Positions 53,869-63,365 of a stretch of 64,000 nucleotides of DNA are shown piece after piece. Origin of the DNA: an uncultured Aquimarina sp. (lineage in GTDB: Bacteria; Bacteroidota; Bacteroidia; Flavobacteriales; Flavobacteriaceae); the NCBI GenBank assembly GCA_947498595.1, contig CANMKX010000008.1:117867-181866 (forward strand). Reading direction: 5' to 3'. The position numbers were made by a program, and so were the translations under genes. The notes below the pieces were generated by a model that was not told the DNA's origin, did no database searches, and saw nothing but the letters and a program-made list of their open reading frames with translations. Each line of letters opens with the position of its first letter. The first letter of the stretch is position 1.

Positions 53869-56391
53869 ATGGCTAGAAAAAGAAGAACTACAAAAAAAAC
53901 AAGAACAAAGACTAGGAAACCACTTAGTGAGCAATTTGCAATAAGTAAACAGCAGAAAATTGTCATAGGGAGTTTTCTGTTTTTACTAGGGATATGGTTG
54001 TTCTTTTCTTTTGCATCATTCTTTATACATTGGAGAGTTGATCAAAGCGAATTATCCGAATTTGCTGAAAGAAACACGAGTATAAAGAACAGTTTAAGTA
54101 ATTTAGGAGCTCAAGTGAGTAGCTTCTTTATTTACAAAGGTTTTGGGATTTCTGCATTTGCGATTCCAGTTTTAACCTCTTTGACTGGAGTATACATGCT
54201 TTTTAATTTAAATAAAAAAAGACTAGCAGGCTTTTGGTACTGGGGAGTATTGTTAATGCTATGGGGATCTGTATTGTTTGGATTCTTTAATTATGCAGAT
54301 CATATATTAGGAGGTGTAATAGGATTTGAACTAAATGATTTTCTTAGTGATTATATAGGTTCGTTAGGAACGGTGTTAGTATTAATATTTTTTGGAATAT
54401 TATATTTAGTAGTACGATTAAAATTAACACCAGAAATGATTACAGCTTTGGTGGAGAAAAAGGATAATGAAGAAGAGGTTGTAGGAAAAATAAAAGAAGA
54501 AGCTCCAGAAATAGATCCAGTATCTGAAGAAAGTATTATTGAAGAAAGTCCAATTTTATTAAATGTTGATGGATTAGAAAATGACTTAGTCGTTAACGAT
54601 GATATAGAATTAGAAATAGAAACACCTATAGATACAGATTCTATAGAAGGAAATCAGTCGACCAATTCAACAACTACATTTACTCACGATGGAATAGCTC
54701 CAACAATCAAAAATTATTCACAGCCTGATGGACTTTCAATATTAGATGGAGAAAGTAAAAGTGAAGAAGCAATTGAAGAAGAACCAGTAGAAGAGGAGTC
54801 AGATGATTTAACGATGGAAATAGAAACAACCGTCGAAGAAGAAGGAATTGAAAATATAAGTGATCAATTGGTAAAAGATTTTGGAGAATTTGATCCTAGA
54901 TTAGAATTAGGTAATTATGTGTTTCCTACAGTAGATTTATTAAAAGATTATACGATTCAAAAAGGTGGGATTACAATAGATCAGGGAGAATTAGAAGAAA
55001 ACAAAAATCGTATTGTAGAGACACTTAAGAACTATAAAATTGAAATTGCTCAAATAAAGGCAACAGTTGGACCAACTGTAACATTATATGAGATTGTTCC
55101 AGAAGCAGGAATTAGAATTTCAAAAATTAAAAATTTAGAAGATGATATTGCATTATCATTAGCTGCTCTAGGAATTCGTATTATAGCTCCTATTCCAGGT
55201 AAAGGAACAATAGGTATCGAAGTACCTAATAAAAATTCTACGATTGTATCTATGCGATCAGCTATAATGTCTCCTAAATTTCAAAAGGCAGAAATGGAAT
55301 TACCACTATCATTAGGTAAAACAATATCCAATGAAACTTTTGTAGTAGACTTGGTTAAAATGCCTCACTTGTTAATGGCAGGTGCTACAGGTCAAGGTAA
55401 ATCAGTAGGGTTAAATGCGATATTAACATCATTACTCTATAAGAAACATCCAGCTGAGGTTAAATTTGTATTAGTTGATCCTAAAAAAGTTGAATTAACA
55501 TTATATAATAAGATAGAACGACACTTTTTAGCGAAGCTTCCAGATTCTGAAGACGCAATCATAACAGATAATAGTAAGGTAATTAATACATTAAATTCTT
55601 TGTGTATAGAAATGGATGCACGTTACGATTTGCTTAAAAATGCAATGGTTCGTAATATAAAAGAATACAACATTAAATTTAAAGCTAGGAAATTAAATCC
55701 AGAAAACGGACATAGATTTCTACCTTATATCGTGCTAGTTATTGATGAGTTTGCTGATTTAATCATGACAGCCGGAAAAGAAGTAGAAACGCCTATTGCT
55801 AGATTAGCGCAATTAGCACGTGCAATTGGGATTCACTTAATTATAGCAACGCAAAGACCTTCTGTAAACGTAATTACAGGGATGATAAAAGCCAATTTCC
55901 CTGCAAGAATAGCATTTAGAGTAACTTCAAAAATTGATTCAAGAACCATATTAGATAGTGGAGGAGCAGATCAGTTGATTGGTAGAGGAGATATGTTATA
56001 TACACAAGGAAATGATTTGATACGTATCCAATGTGCCTTTGTAGATACTCCAGAAGTCGAAAGAATTACAGAATATATAGGAGGACAAAAAGCATATTCA
56101 AGTGCACATTTCTTACCAGAATTTGTTGGAGAAGATAATGGCACAAGTATTGATATAGATAAAAAAGATAGAGATAAATTGTTTAGCGAAGCTGCAGAAA
56201 TTATAGTGATAGCACAACAAGGATCAGCCTCATTATTACAACGTAAATTAAAATTAGGTTACAATAGAGCTGGTAGAATTATAGATCAATTGGAAGCAGC
56301 AGGAATTGTAGGCCCTTTTGAAGGAAGTAAAGCAAGGCAAGTTTTAGTTACAGACTTAAACGCATTACATCTCTTACTAGAATCAGAATAA
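53869..56391 (+). CDS. ftsK: FtsK/SpoIIIE DNA translocase
   Basis: 840 residues: basic N-terminus (RKRRTTKKTRTKTRK), four membrane helices in about 30-185, an acidic linker (190-330), an alpha-beta FtsK motor with Walker A near 505 (AGATGQGKSVGLNA) and Walker B (VLVIDEFADLIM), and the DNA-reading winged helix gamma domain (QRKLKLGYNRAGRIIDQLE). It pumps chromosome DNA at the division site and helps dimer resolution. The basic start codon at 53869 follows 67 bp after dgkA. Confidence 0.95.
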   Translation: MARKRRTTKKTRTKTRKPLSEQFAISKQQKIVIGSFLFLLGIWLFFSFASFFIHWRVDQSELSEFAERNTSIKNSLSNLGAQVSSFFIYKGFGISAFAIPVLTSLTGVYMLFNLNKKRLAGFWYWGVLLMLWGSVLFGFFNYADHILGGVIGFELNDFLSDYIGSLGTVLVLIFFGILYLVVRLKLTPEMITALVEKKDNEEEVVGKIKEEAPEIDPVSEESIIEESPILLNVDGLENDLVVNDDIELEIETPIDTDSIEGNQSTNSTTTFTHDGIAPTIKNYSQPDGLSILDGESKSEEAIEEEPVEEESDDLTMEIETTVEEEGIENISDQLVKDFGEFDPRLELGNYVFPTVDLLKDYTIQKGGITIDQGELEENKNRIVETLKNYKIEIAQIKATVGPTVTLYEIVPEAGIRISKIKNLEDDIALSLAALGIRIIAPIPGKGTIGIEVPNKNSTIVSMRSAIMSPKFQKAEMELPLSLGKTISNETFVVDLVKMPHLLMAGATGQGKSVGLNAILTSLLYKKHPAEVKFVLVDPKKVELTLYNKIERHFLAKLPDSEDAIITDNSKVINTLNSLCIEMDARYDLLKNAMVRNIKEYNIKFKARKLNPENGHRFLPYIVLVIDEFADLIMTAGKEVETPIARLAQLARAIGIHLIIATQRPSVNVITGMIKANFPARIAFRVTSKIDSRTILDSGGADQLIGRGDMLYTQGNDLIRIQCAFVDTPEVERITEYIGGQKAYSSAHFLPEFVGEDNGTSIDIDKKDRDKLFSEAAEIIVIAQQGSASLLQRKLKLGYNRAGRIIDQLEAAGIVGPFEGSKARQVLVTDLNALHLLLESE

Positions 56392-56443
56392 CAACCAAAA
56401 TATAATTAGAAGTTTAGTATACTTTTATTAAAGATAGCATAAG

Positions 56444-57079
56444 ATGAGAAAAATAATATTCCTTTTATTAACAGTATGTTTAGTACAATTTGCAGAAGCG
56501 CAAACAGCAAAAAAATTGTTAGACGAAGTTTCAATGAAAGTAAGATCGTATAATAATATTGTAATTGGATTTAAGTATGCTCTAAATAATAGTAAAGAAA
56601 ACGTATCTCAAGAAACAAGAGGAGACGTGATTTTAAGGAAAAATAATTATGTACTAAATCTAATGGGTACGACGCAATTATATGATGGAAAGAAATTGCA
56701 TGTAATTATCCCAGAAGATGAAGAAATAAATATTTCTACACAAAATGAAGAAGATGATGATAGTATAACACCTTCAAAAATGTTGACATTTTATGAAGAT
56801 GGATATACATATAAAATGGATATTGTTCAAGATGTAAAAGGAAGAAAGATTCAGTTTGTGAAATTAACTCCAATTGATACTAATAGTGAATTAAAAGAAA
56901 TTTTATTAGGTATTGATGCACAAACTAAGCATATTTACAAAATGATTCAAACACAAAATAATGGAACGCAAATAACCATTACTGTGAATAGTTTTAAAAC
57001 GAATCAACCTTTGTCAAAATCACAATTTGTTTTTGATGAATCAAAATATAGTAATTATTACATCAACCGTTTAGATTAA
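56444..57079 (+). CDS. LolA-like outer-membrane lipoprotein carrier
   Basis: 211 residues with a signal peptide (MRKIIFLLLTVCLVQFAEA). The mature chain has the LolA/LolB half-barrel pattern (AKKLLDEVSMKVRSYNNIVIGFKYALNN, RGDVILRKNNYVLNL, QLYDGKKLHVIIPEDEE). It would ferry lipoproteins through the periplasm; a LptF/G-type transporter gene follows by 7 bp, so both serve envelope building. Confidence 0.82.
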   Translation: MRKIIFLLLTVCLVQFAEAQTAKKLLDEVSMKVRSYNNIVIGFKYALNNSKENVSQETRGDVILRKNNYVLNLMGTTQLYDGKKLHVIIPEDEEINISTQNEEDDDSITPSKMLTFYEDGYTYKMDIVQDVKGRKIQFVKLTPIDTNSELKEILLGIDAQTKHIYKMIQTQNNGTQITITVNSFKTNQPLSKSQFVFDESKYSNYYINRLD

Positions 57080-57086
57080 ATTTCAA

Positions 57087-58520
57087 TTGAAAATACTTGA
57101 TAGATATATTTTAGTTACTTTTTTAAAGACATTTTTTCCGCTCTTTATTATTATCATGTTTATTCTAATCCTACAAACAATCTGGTTGTTTATATCAGAA
57201 TTGGCAGGAAAAGACTTAGACTTACCTATTATATTAGAATTTTTAGTTTTAGCAATGCCAAGGTTGATACCAATGGTATTACCGTTAACGATATTACTAA
57301 CGTCTATCATGATTTTTGGTAATTTCGCAGAAAATTATGAGTTTGCAGCCATGAAATCTTCAGGGATTTCATTACAAAGAGCTATGCGTACATTAACAGT
57401 CTTTATTATTTTTGTAGGGATTGGAGCATTCTTTTTTTCGAATATAGTAATTCCAGCATCAGAAAAGAAGTTTATTAACCTACGAAAAAACATAGTAAAG
57501 GTTAAACCTGCTAGAGCAATTACTCCTAATCAATTTAACGAATTAGGAGATATTAATATTAAAGTAGCAGAAAAACACGGTGATAATGATGAGTTTTTAA
57601 AAGATGTCATTATTCATAAAAAAGGGAAAAGAACAGGGAATTTTACTGTAATAAAAGCAATAGAAGGAGAGTTAAGAGGAAATGTAGATTCTGATTTAAT
57701 TTCATTGATCTTAAAAGATGGGAATTATTATGATGAACTTCAACCTAAGTCACCTAAACAGCGAAAAAAATTACCCCTTGCAAAAGCTCATTTTGAACAA
57801 TATACCATCAATATAGATTTATCCGAAATGAATAAAGTTGATTTAAAAAATCAACAATATAGCAAAGGGCCAAAAATGCTAGATGTAGCAGAGCTTAGAG
57901 TTGAAATAGATTCACTGTCTCAAGAATATAATAACGACAGGGCTACTATGGAGAAAAGAATTGAAGTACGTAATGGTATTAGTGAATTAACAAGAGATCT
58001 AATCGTTACCGAAACAAAGAAAGATAGTATTCAAGATTATTTAGATTATTTTACGAATAAAGAGAAATCTCAAATATTTAAACTAGCATACTCTAATGTA
58101 GATGGAGTACGAAGAGGATTCCAGTCTACTATAGTAGGGATGTCAAATAAAAAACGTTTTCTTAATAAATACGAAATGACGCTTCATAATAAATATGCAT
58201 TAGGAGTAGCATGTATTTTATTGTTTTTTGTGGGAGCACCTCTAGGAGCAATTATTCGTAAAGGAGGAGTAGGTTTACCTATTGTAATTGGAGTACTATT
58301 GTTTTTGACGTATCATTTTATAGGAATTTTTTCAAAAAATAGTGCAGAAGAAGGAGGAATACCACCTTTTCTTGGTGCGTGGCTTTCTACGTTTATAATT
58401 TTTCCATTAAGTATTTTCTTAACCCATAGAGCAACAAAAGATCGAGGCTTAGCAAATATGGATTTTATAATTCAACCTATAAAAGAATTCTTTATAAAAC
58501 GTTTCTCAAAATTGAAGTAA
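57087..58520 (+). CDS. LptF/LptG-family permease
   Basis: 477 residues starting with TTG at 57087 (MKILDRYILVTFLKTFF), the start that matches the family and lies 7 bp after the lolA-like stop. Six membrane helices: three at the N-terminal side (about 12-36, 55-76, 97-121) and three at the C-terminal side (about 370-460), with a large periplasmic beta domain between them. LptF/G form the channel of the ABC exporter that extracts lipopolysaccharide. The two cannot be told apart here. Confidence 0.88.
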   Translation: MKILDRYILVTFLKTFFPLFIIIMFILILQTIWLFISELAGKDLDLPIILEFLVLAMPRLIPMVLPLTILLTSIMIFGNFAENYEFAAMKSSGISLQRAMRTLTVFIIFVGIGAFFFSNIVIPASEKKFINLRKNIVKVKPARAITPNQFNELGDINIKVAEKHGDNDEFLKDVIIHKKGKRTGNFTVIKAIEGELRGNVDSDLISLILKDGNYYDELQPKSPKQRKKLPLAKAHFEQYTINIDLSEMNKVDLKNQQYSKGPKMLDVAELRVEIDSLSQEYNNDRATMEKRIEVRNGISELTRDLIVTETKKDSIQDYLDYFTNKEKSQIFKLAYSNVDGVRRGFQSTIVGMSNKKRFLNKYEMTLHNKYALGVACILLFFVGAPLGAIIRKGGVGLPIVIGVLLFLTYHFIGIFSKNSAEEGGIPPFLGAWLSTFIIFPLSIFLTHRATKDRGLANMDFIIQPIKEFFIKRFSKLK

Positions 58521-58574
58521 AGCCCATTCTTTTTAAATATATTTGTTTAGAACAAACACAACATTATTTTTATT

Positions 58575-59726
58575 ATGTCTCAAGCGACAGAAACAAAAAA
58601 GAAAATTCAATTAAATACGATTCAAGAAGCTATAGATGATATCCGTAAAGGGAAAGTCATTATAGTAGTAGACGATGAAGATCGAGAGAATGAAGGTGAT
58701 TTTCTTGCAGCTGCGGAAAAAGTAACGCCAGAGATGATCAATTTCATGGCAACACATGGTAGAGGACTTATATGTGCTCCTTTAACAGAAAAACGTTGTG
58801 AAGAGTTAAAGCTGAATATGATGGTAGGAAATAATACAGATCCTATGGAAACAGCTTTTACAATATCAGTTGATTTAAAAGGACAAGGAGTTACCACAGG
58901 AATTTCGGCAAGTGATCGTGCAAAAACTGTACAAGCTATAATTAAAGAAGATACAAAACCTCATGATTTAGCAAGACCAGGTCATATCTTTCCTTTAAAA
59001 GCAAAACAAGGTGGTGTATTAAGAAGAACTGGACATACAGAAGCTGCTATAGATTTTGCGAGATTGGCAGGCTTAAAACCAGCAGGAGTGATTGTAGAAA
59101 TCATGAATGAAGACGGTACAATGGCTAGACTACCTCAATTGCTTGAAGTAGCTAAAAAGTTTGATCTTAAATTAGTTTCTATAGAAGATTTAGTTGCTTA
59201 TAGAATGCAACACGATTCACTAATAGAAAAGAAAGAAGATTTTGATATTGTTACGCGATTTGGGAAATTTAGATTAAGAGCGTACAAACAAACAACAAAC
59301 GATCAAGTACATATAGCTTTAACCAAAGGAAGCTGGACAGATAACGAGCCTTTATTAACACGTATCAATTCTACATTGGTAAATAATGATATCTTAGGAA
59401 CATTAACAAATGATGCAGATAAACGATTAGACGGAATGTTTAAGCGTATTAATAGTGAAGGTAAAGGAGCTATTATTTTTATAAATCAAGAGAATCAATC
59501 TATGAATGTCTTGAATCGCCTTGAAGTATTAAAATCACTTCAAAATGGTGAAGAAGTTGTAAAAGCTCCAAAAATCATTATGGATACAAAAGATTTTGGT
59601 ATCGGAGCTCAAATATTACATGATTTAAATATTCATAAACTAAGACTTGTATCTAATAGTGAACAAGGAAAGAGAGTAGGGATGATTGGATATGGATTAG
59701 AAATTACAGAATACGTAGGATATTAA
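58575..59726 (+). CDS. ribB: 3,4-dihydroxy-2-butanone-4-phosphate synthase with degenerate GCHII-like domain
   Basis: 383 residues. The first 205 are a complete RibB domain (DDEDRENEGDF, ATHGRGLICAPL, TGISASDRAKT, RPGHIFPLKA, RTGHTEAA) that makes the four-carbon unit of riboflavin from ribulose 5-phosphate. The second part aligns in length with GTP cyclohydrolase II (KFRLRAYKQTTNDQVHIAL, LDGMFKRINSEGKGAIIFI) but has no cysteine, so the usual zinc site of three Cys is lost and GTP turnover is unlikely. A separate RibA is expected elsewhere. The gene lies between lptF/G and a convergent aminotransferase. Confidence 0.9.
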   Translation: MSQATETKKKIQLNTIQEAIDDIRKGKVIIVVDDEDRENEGDFLAAAEKVTPEMINFMATHGRGLICAPLTEKRCEELKLNMMVGNNTDPMETAFTISVDLKGQGVTTGISASDRAKTVQAIIKEDTKPHDLARPGHIFPLKAKQGGVLRRTGHTEAAIDFARLAGLKPAGVIVEIMNEDGTMARLPQLLEVAKKFDLKLVSIEDLVAYRMQHDSLIEKKEDFDIVTRFGKFRLRAYKQTTNDQVHIALTKGSWTDNEPLLTRINSTLVNNDILGTLTNDADKRLDGMFKRINSEGKGAIIFINQENQSMNVLNRLEVLKSLQNGEEVVKAPKIIMDTKDFGIGAQILHDLNIHKLRLVSNSEQGKRVGMIGYGLEITEYVGY

Positions 59727-59742
59727 AAGATAACTTACATAC

Positions 59743-59796
59743 ATTATAGAATAACAAAAGAGCTCTTAAACAAGAGCTCTTTTGTTATTCTATAAT
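59743..59796. terminator. 25-bp stem bidirectional terminator
   Basis: Perfect arms at 59743-59767 and 59772-59796 (core AACAAAAGAGCTCTT) with loop AAAC. It sits between convergent ribB and the aminotransferase gene. Confidence 0.85.
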
Positions 59797-59840
59797 TTGC
59801 ATAAATTAAATATGAATCGAAATAAATTTTGTGATTCAAA

Positions 59841-61031
59841 CTATATAACGCTACGGATTGCTGTTGCCATTTTTTCCGCTCTTTCATTAACTTCATCTTC
59901 AGTCCAACCAACTTTTATTAAACAAGAAATAGTTCTTCCCATCCAAGAATCACTAGCAGGAAAAGATCGTTGATTAGCTTGTAATCCTTTTTGTATCTCA
60001 TTAGAAAGTTTACCAAGAGAATGTTGATTCATTAAATGTTCCCATTTTTTGTAGTAATGCCAGTTATTATCAAACCAATAAAAACAAGCATCAACTCCGT
60101 GAGTTCCTAGTGCTTTATGTGCTTTTCTAGCAAGATCTTCTGTAGGTAAAAAGAAAGAGATGAAAGAATAGTTTTCAATTCCTGTTTCTGGAACTACCCT
60201 AAAAGAAATATCATTAATATTACTAAGTTCTGTACGTATGCGATTGTAATATTTTTGTTGAATACTAATTATAGTATCCATTTTTTTTAATTGAGCAATC
60301 CCTACAGCAGCATTCATTTCGGATAAGCGATAATTGTAACCTAAAAAAGGATGACTTTCGGCTCCGCGATCTGTACCAACATGATCATGGCCATGATCTT
60401 GATATTTATCTGCATTTGCAGCATATGTATCTGAATTTGTGATTACAGCTCCACCTTCTCCACAAGTGATTGTTTTTACATAATCAAAAGAAAAACAACC
60501 TAAATGGCCATAATTACCTAAAGAGATACCATCAAAAGAACCTCCGATTGCTTGACAAGCATCTTCAAGTAAAATAAGATTATGTGTGTCACAAATGTTT
60601 TTTAATGCTTTTAAATCAGCCATAGAACCACACATATGAACCGGCATGATTACTTTAGTTTTAGGGGTGATTGCAGCTTCAGCAGCTTTAGGATCCAATG
60701 TTAATGTAGCATCAATATCGCAAAGAACAGGAACTGCACCTATTGCTAAAATAGATTCAAAACTAGCTACAAAAGTGAATGTAGGCATAATAACTTCGTC
60801 GCCAGCACCAACACCAGCACTAGCTAGAGCAACACTAAGAGCAGCCGTTCCGCTAGAAACTACTTGTGCGTGTTTTGCTCCCATTTTTGAGGCTAAATCA
60901 CGTTCTAATTGTAAGGCTTTATAATGCCCATTACGCATTCCGTCAAAGCCATAACGCATTAATACGCCATTATCTAAAACATCTTGTACTTCTTTTTTTT
61001 CTTCTATACCAAATAATTCAAATCCAGGCAT
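59841..61031 (-). CDS. DegT/DnrJ/EryC1/StrS-family aminotransferase
   Basis: 396 residues of PLP fold type I. The sugar-aminotransferase pattern is clear: SSGTAALSVAL near residue 60, LILLEDACQAIGG, the PLP Lys in FSFDYVKTITCGEGGAVITN and HPFLGYNYRLSEMNAAVGIAQLKKM. It transfers an amino group to a keto-sugar or similar in polysaccharide or antibiotic-type pathways. No sugar pathway genes adjoin it, so the substrate is open. Confidence 0.88.
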   Translation of the reverse strand: MPGFELFGIEEKKEVQDVLDNGVLMRYGFDGMRNGHYKALQLERDLASKMGAKHAQVVSSGTAALSVALASAGVGAGDEVIMPTFTFVASFESILAIGAVPVLCDIDATLTLDPKAAEAAITPKTKVIMPVHMCGSMADLKALKNICDTHNLILLEDACQAIGGSFDGISLGNYGHLGCFSFDYVKTITCGEGGAVITNSDTYAANADKYQDHGHDHVGTDRGAESHPFLGYNYRLSEMNAAVGIAQLKKMDTIISIQQKYYNRIRTELSNINDISFRVVPETGIENYSFISFFLPTEDLARKAHKALGTHGVDACFYWFDNNWHYYKKWEHLMNQHSLGKLSNEIQKGLQANQRSFPASDSWMGRTISCLIKVGWTEDEVNERAEKMATAIRSVI

Positions 61032-61048
61032 AATTATCGTATTAAATT

Positions 61049-61082
61049 AAAAAACTCTTTTCAGCAAAAATACCGAAAAGAG
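61049..61082 (-). terminator. terminator of nitroreductase gene
   Basis: CTCTTTTC (61055-61062) and GAAAAGAG (61075-61082); on the minus strand TTTTTT follows. It lies 51 bp after the stop of the gene at 61133 and before the next start at 61031. Confidence 0.7.
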
Positions 61083-61132
61083 CATGAAAAGATTGTAAAG
61101 GAATTTAAATCTTTTGAGTTGTATAAAAGTTC

Positions 61133-61762
61133 TTATAATTTAATAATTGTATCTTTTTTTGAGCGTCTAACTTTAGCAAGATCAGAAAACATGTCATCTG
61201 TTGCTCTATATCCTACAGGCAATACTAAAATCGATTGTAATCCTTTGTCACCCAAGTTTAGAAAATCATCGTATTTTTCAGGAACAAAACCTTCCATAGG
61301 ACATGCGTCAATTTGTTGAATGGCACATACCGTTAATAAGTTTCCTAAAGCAATATATGCTTGTTTAGAAGCCCATAATTTAATTTCGTCGTCAGATTTT
61401 TCTGCAAACGATGAGATTAAAAAGTTTTTAAAAGGATTCAAAACCTCGTCTTCTGTACCTCTTACAGCTTTTACATTATCAAAATAATTAACAATATAAT
61501 CTTCCGAAATTTCTTTTTCGATGCAAATAACAAAAACATGAGATGCTTGAGCAACTTGTTGTTGATTCATTGAATGCGCTACTAATTCTTGTTGTACTTC
61601 TTTATTTTTAATAACGACTAGTTTTAATGGCTGTAAACCATAAGAGGTAGCTGTTAAGTTAAAAGCATCAGTAAGGAGTTCTATTTTTTCTTCAGAAATA
61701 ATACGTTCACTATCAAATTTCTTAGTAGCATATCTCCATTGAAGACTATCAATAATATTCAT
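61133..61762 (-). CDS. NAD(P)H-dependent nitroreductase-family oxidoreductase
   Basis: 209 residues of the NfsB-like flavin fold: RYATKKFDSERIISEEKIELL at the start and SYGLQPLKLVVIKN for FMN phosphate binding, then ASKQAYIALGNLLTVCAIQQIDACPMEGF, which is typical of the NfsB group. It reduces quinones or nitro compounds with NAD(P)H. Single gene. Confidence 0.87.
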   Translation of the reverse strand: MNIIDSLQWRYATKKFDSERIISEEKIELLTDAFNLTATSYGLQPLKLVVIKNKEVQQELVAHSMNQQQVAQASHVFVICIEKEISEDYIVNYFDNVKAVRGTEDEVLNPFKNFLISSFAEKSDDEIKLWASKQAYIALGNLLTVCAIQQIDACPMEGFVPEKYDDFLNLGDKGLQSILVLPVGYRATDDMFSDLAKVRRSKKDTIIKL

Positions 61763-61836
61763 ATATTTTTTTTAAATCGAGTACAAATATAACATGGACT
61801 GCCTTAATTTTGTCTTAATCTTAATAATAAAAAATT

Positions 61837-62229
61837 ATGTATAGCATTGAAGAGCTTATCGATATATCAGAAACGCGAATTTTTAAAGCCGTTTTTCCTA
61901 ATACAACCAATCATTATGATACGCTTTTTGGAGGTACAGCTTTACAAATGATGGATGAAGTTTCTTTTATTTGTGCCACGCGTTTTAGCAGAAAAAAAGT
62001 AGTGACCATATCAACTGATAAGATCGATTTTAAAAAACCGATTCCGCAGGGAACTATTATCGAATTAGTAGCAAGAATTAGCGAAGTTGGGAAAACAAGT
62101 TGTACAGTAAAGGTTGATATTTACAAGGAAGATATGTATCAAGATGTACGAGAAAGAGCAGTAACCGGTTTTTTTAAATTTGTAGCTGTTAATGATCAAA
62201 AACAACCGATACCAATTATAGATAAATAA
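61837..62229 (+). CDS. acyl-CoA thioesterase (hot-dog fold)
   Basis: 130 residues with the YciA/BFIT-type hot-dog pattern: NTTNHYDTLFGGTALQMMDEV (catalytic Asp/His region) and KIDFKKPIPQGTIIELVARI. It hydrolyses acyl-CoA to free acid and CoA in the cytosol. Divergent from the nitroreductase gene; no link with the beta-oxidation cluster 26 kb away. Confidence 0.87.
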   Translation: MYSIEELIDISETRIFKAVFPNTTNHYDTLFGGTALQMMDEVSFICATRFSRKKVVTISTDKIDFKKPIPQGTIIELVARISEVGKTSCTVKVDIYKEDMYQDVRERAVTGFFKFVAVNDQKQPIPIIDK

Positions 62230-62373
62230 AAGTTTATTCTGATATATTTATATGATCTTATAGAATTTAACAACAAAAAAATAAGCGAATCACTTTTTAA
62301 ATATGTGTAGATACTGTATGATGATAGATTACTTTTTAACTTGTTTTAATTCAGTTGTTTAAAAGCATAAATC

Positions 62374-62538
62374 ATGTTAAAAAACATTTTGAAATTAGAC
62401 GGAATTCAACAACTAGAAAAGAAACAACAACGTACTATCCAAGGAGGAAAATTACAATGCAAAGTAAATGGCGTATGTATCGACTTTGGATGGAAATGTG
62501 CAGAGATAGAATGTTCGTTTATAGATGATCCTTGGTAA
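62374..62538 (+). CDS. GG-leader Cys-rich small peptide (bacteriocin-like)
   Basis: 54 residues, too short for standard gene callers. The N-terminal leader is MLKNILKLDGIQQLEKKQQR and is followed by TIQGG at residues 21-25, a double-Gly processing site of the type cut by C39-peptidase ABC exporters. The core of 29 residues has four Cys (29, 35, 42, 47). Similar leaders (LKNIL.L.GVQ.L.K) are found on Flavobacteriia bacteriocin-like peptides. No exporter or immunity gene is in view, so processing must use one encoded elsewhere. A strong terminator follows. Confidence 0.7.
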   Translation: MLKNILKLDGIQQLEKKQQRTIQGGKLQCKVNGVCIDFGWKCAEIECSFIDDPW

Positions 62539-62607
62539 TATTTATGTACAATACCAAACGATATTAAGCTGATTGCTTAAAAAATTAATTGACATAACTT
62601 ATAAAAG

Positions 62608-62639
62608 TCGCAATATTTTATGGTATTGCGATTTTTTTA
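62608..62639 (+). terminator. terminator of GG-leader peptide gene
   Basis: TCGCAATA (62608-62615) and TATTGCGA (62624-62631), then eight T. It lies about 70 bp after the stop. Confidence 0.8.
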
Positions 62640-62766
62640 TACAGAAAATATAAGAATATACAAGTTGTTTTAGATTCTAATAAAATGTATCTTCCTTGAG
62701 TACTATTTTTGTAAGAAGAACATATAAATAATTAATGAAATTAAGCATTAGCTATTATTACAGTTT

Positions 62767-62889
62767 ATGGAAGATCACGAATATAAAGGCATAACTAAAG
62801 AAAGGTTAGAGCAAATTTTAGAGAAACATAGATTATGGTTAAATTCAAGAAGAACTAAGGGTATAAGAGCAAAACTTTGGACTACCTAG
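62767..62889 (+). pseudogene. N-terminal stub of a pentapeptide-repeat protein
   Basis: 40 codons. The sequence LEQILEKHRLWLNSRRTKGIRA is the usual lead-in of pentapeptide-repeat proteins (EKHKLWL, then GKRADL), but the chain ends at KLWTT where A(D/N)LxG repeats should start. I see no repeats in the next 70 bp. It is a truncated relic or a small peptide gene. Confidence 0.5.
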
Positions 62890-62958
62890 TAAATTTGGTA
62901 CGATTTTTTTAAGCTACATTATTTAATTGATTTATTTTAATTTTAATATTGTTCTTAA

Positions 62959-63329
62959 ATGCATTTAAGTAAAAAAAAAATGATTTAAAGTCTTTAGGAG
63001 ATGAGTGTCATAAACATTTAAAACCTTCTAAAGACTATAATCTTTATTACATTGATAAACTGGAATTGTTTAAAACATTAGACTCTTCCTTTGAAAGAAT
63101 TTATATAAAGAGTAACATTTGGACTGCACATTGTGACTATAAAATAACTAAAGTTTTAAGGAATTGGCGAATGTCCAAAAAGTTAATTACACCTGTTTTA
63201 ATTTTAGATTTAAATGAAAAAAAATTAATCATTCAAAATGAAAAACATCGTTTCGCAGTTGCTAACTATTTTAGAGCTGATCAAGCACCAATAATTATTA
63301 TTAATAGTATAGAAAAGAGACTTTTATAG
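62959..63329 (+). pseudogene. ParB-like fragment with poly-A frameshift
   Basis: The ATG at 62959 reads MHLSKKKMI and stops. If the A10 run (62971-62980) were A11, the frame would continue through KSLGDECHKHLKPSKDYNLY to 63329, giving about 123 residues. The longer part ends with LILDLNEKKLIIQNEKHRFA and then VANYFRADQAPIIII, which resembles the ParB-type nuclease pattern of an HR core followed by IP-II. As it stands only the later part from a TTG (63066) would be translated. A ParB-like toxin tip is one possible origin. Confidence 0.5.
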
Positions 63330-63365
63330 TTAGCAAACAAAGTAGATATTAAGAAAACTGAATAA

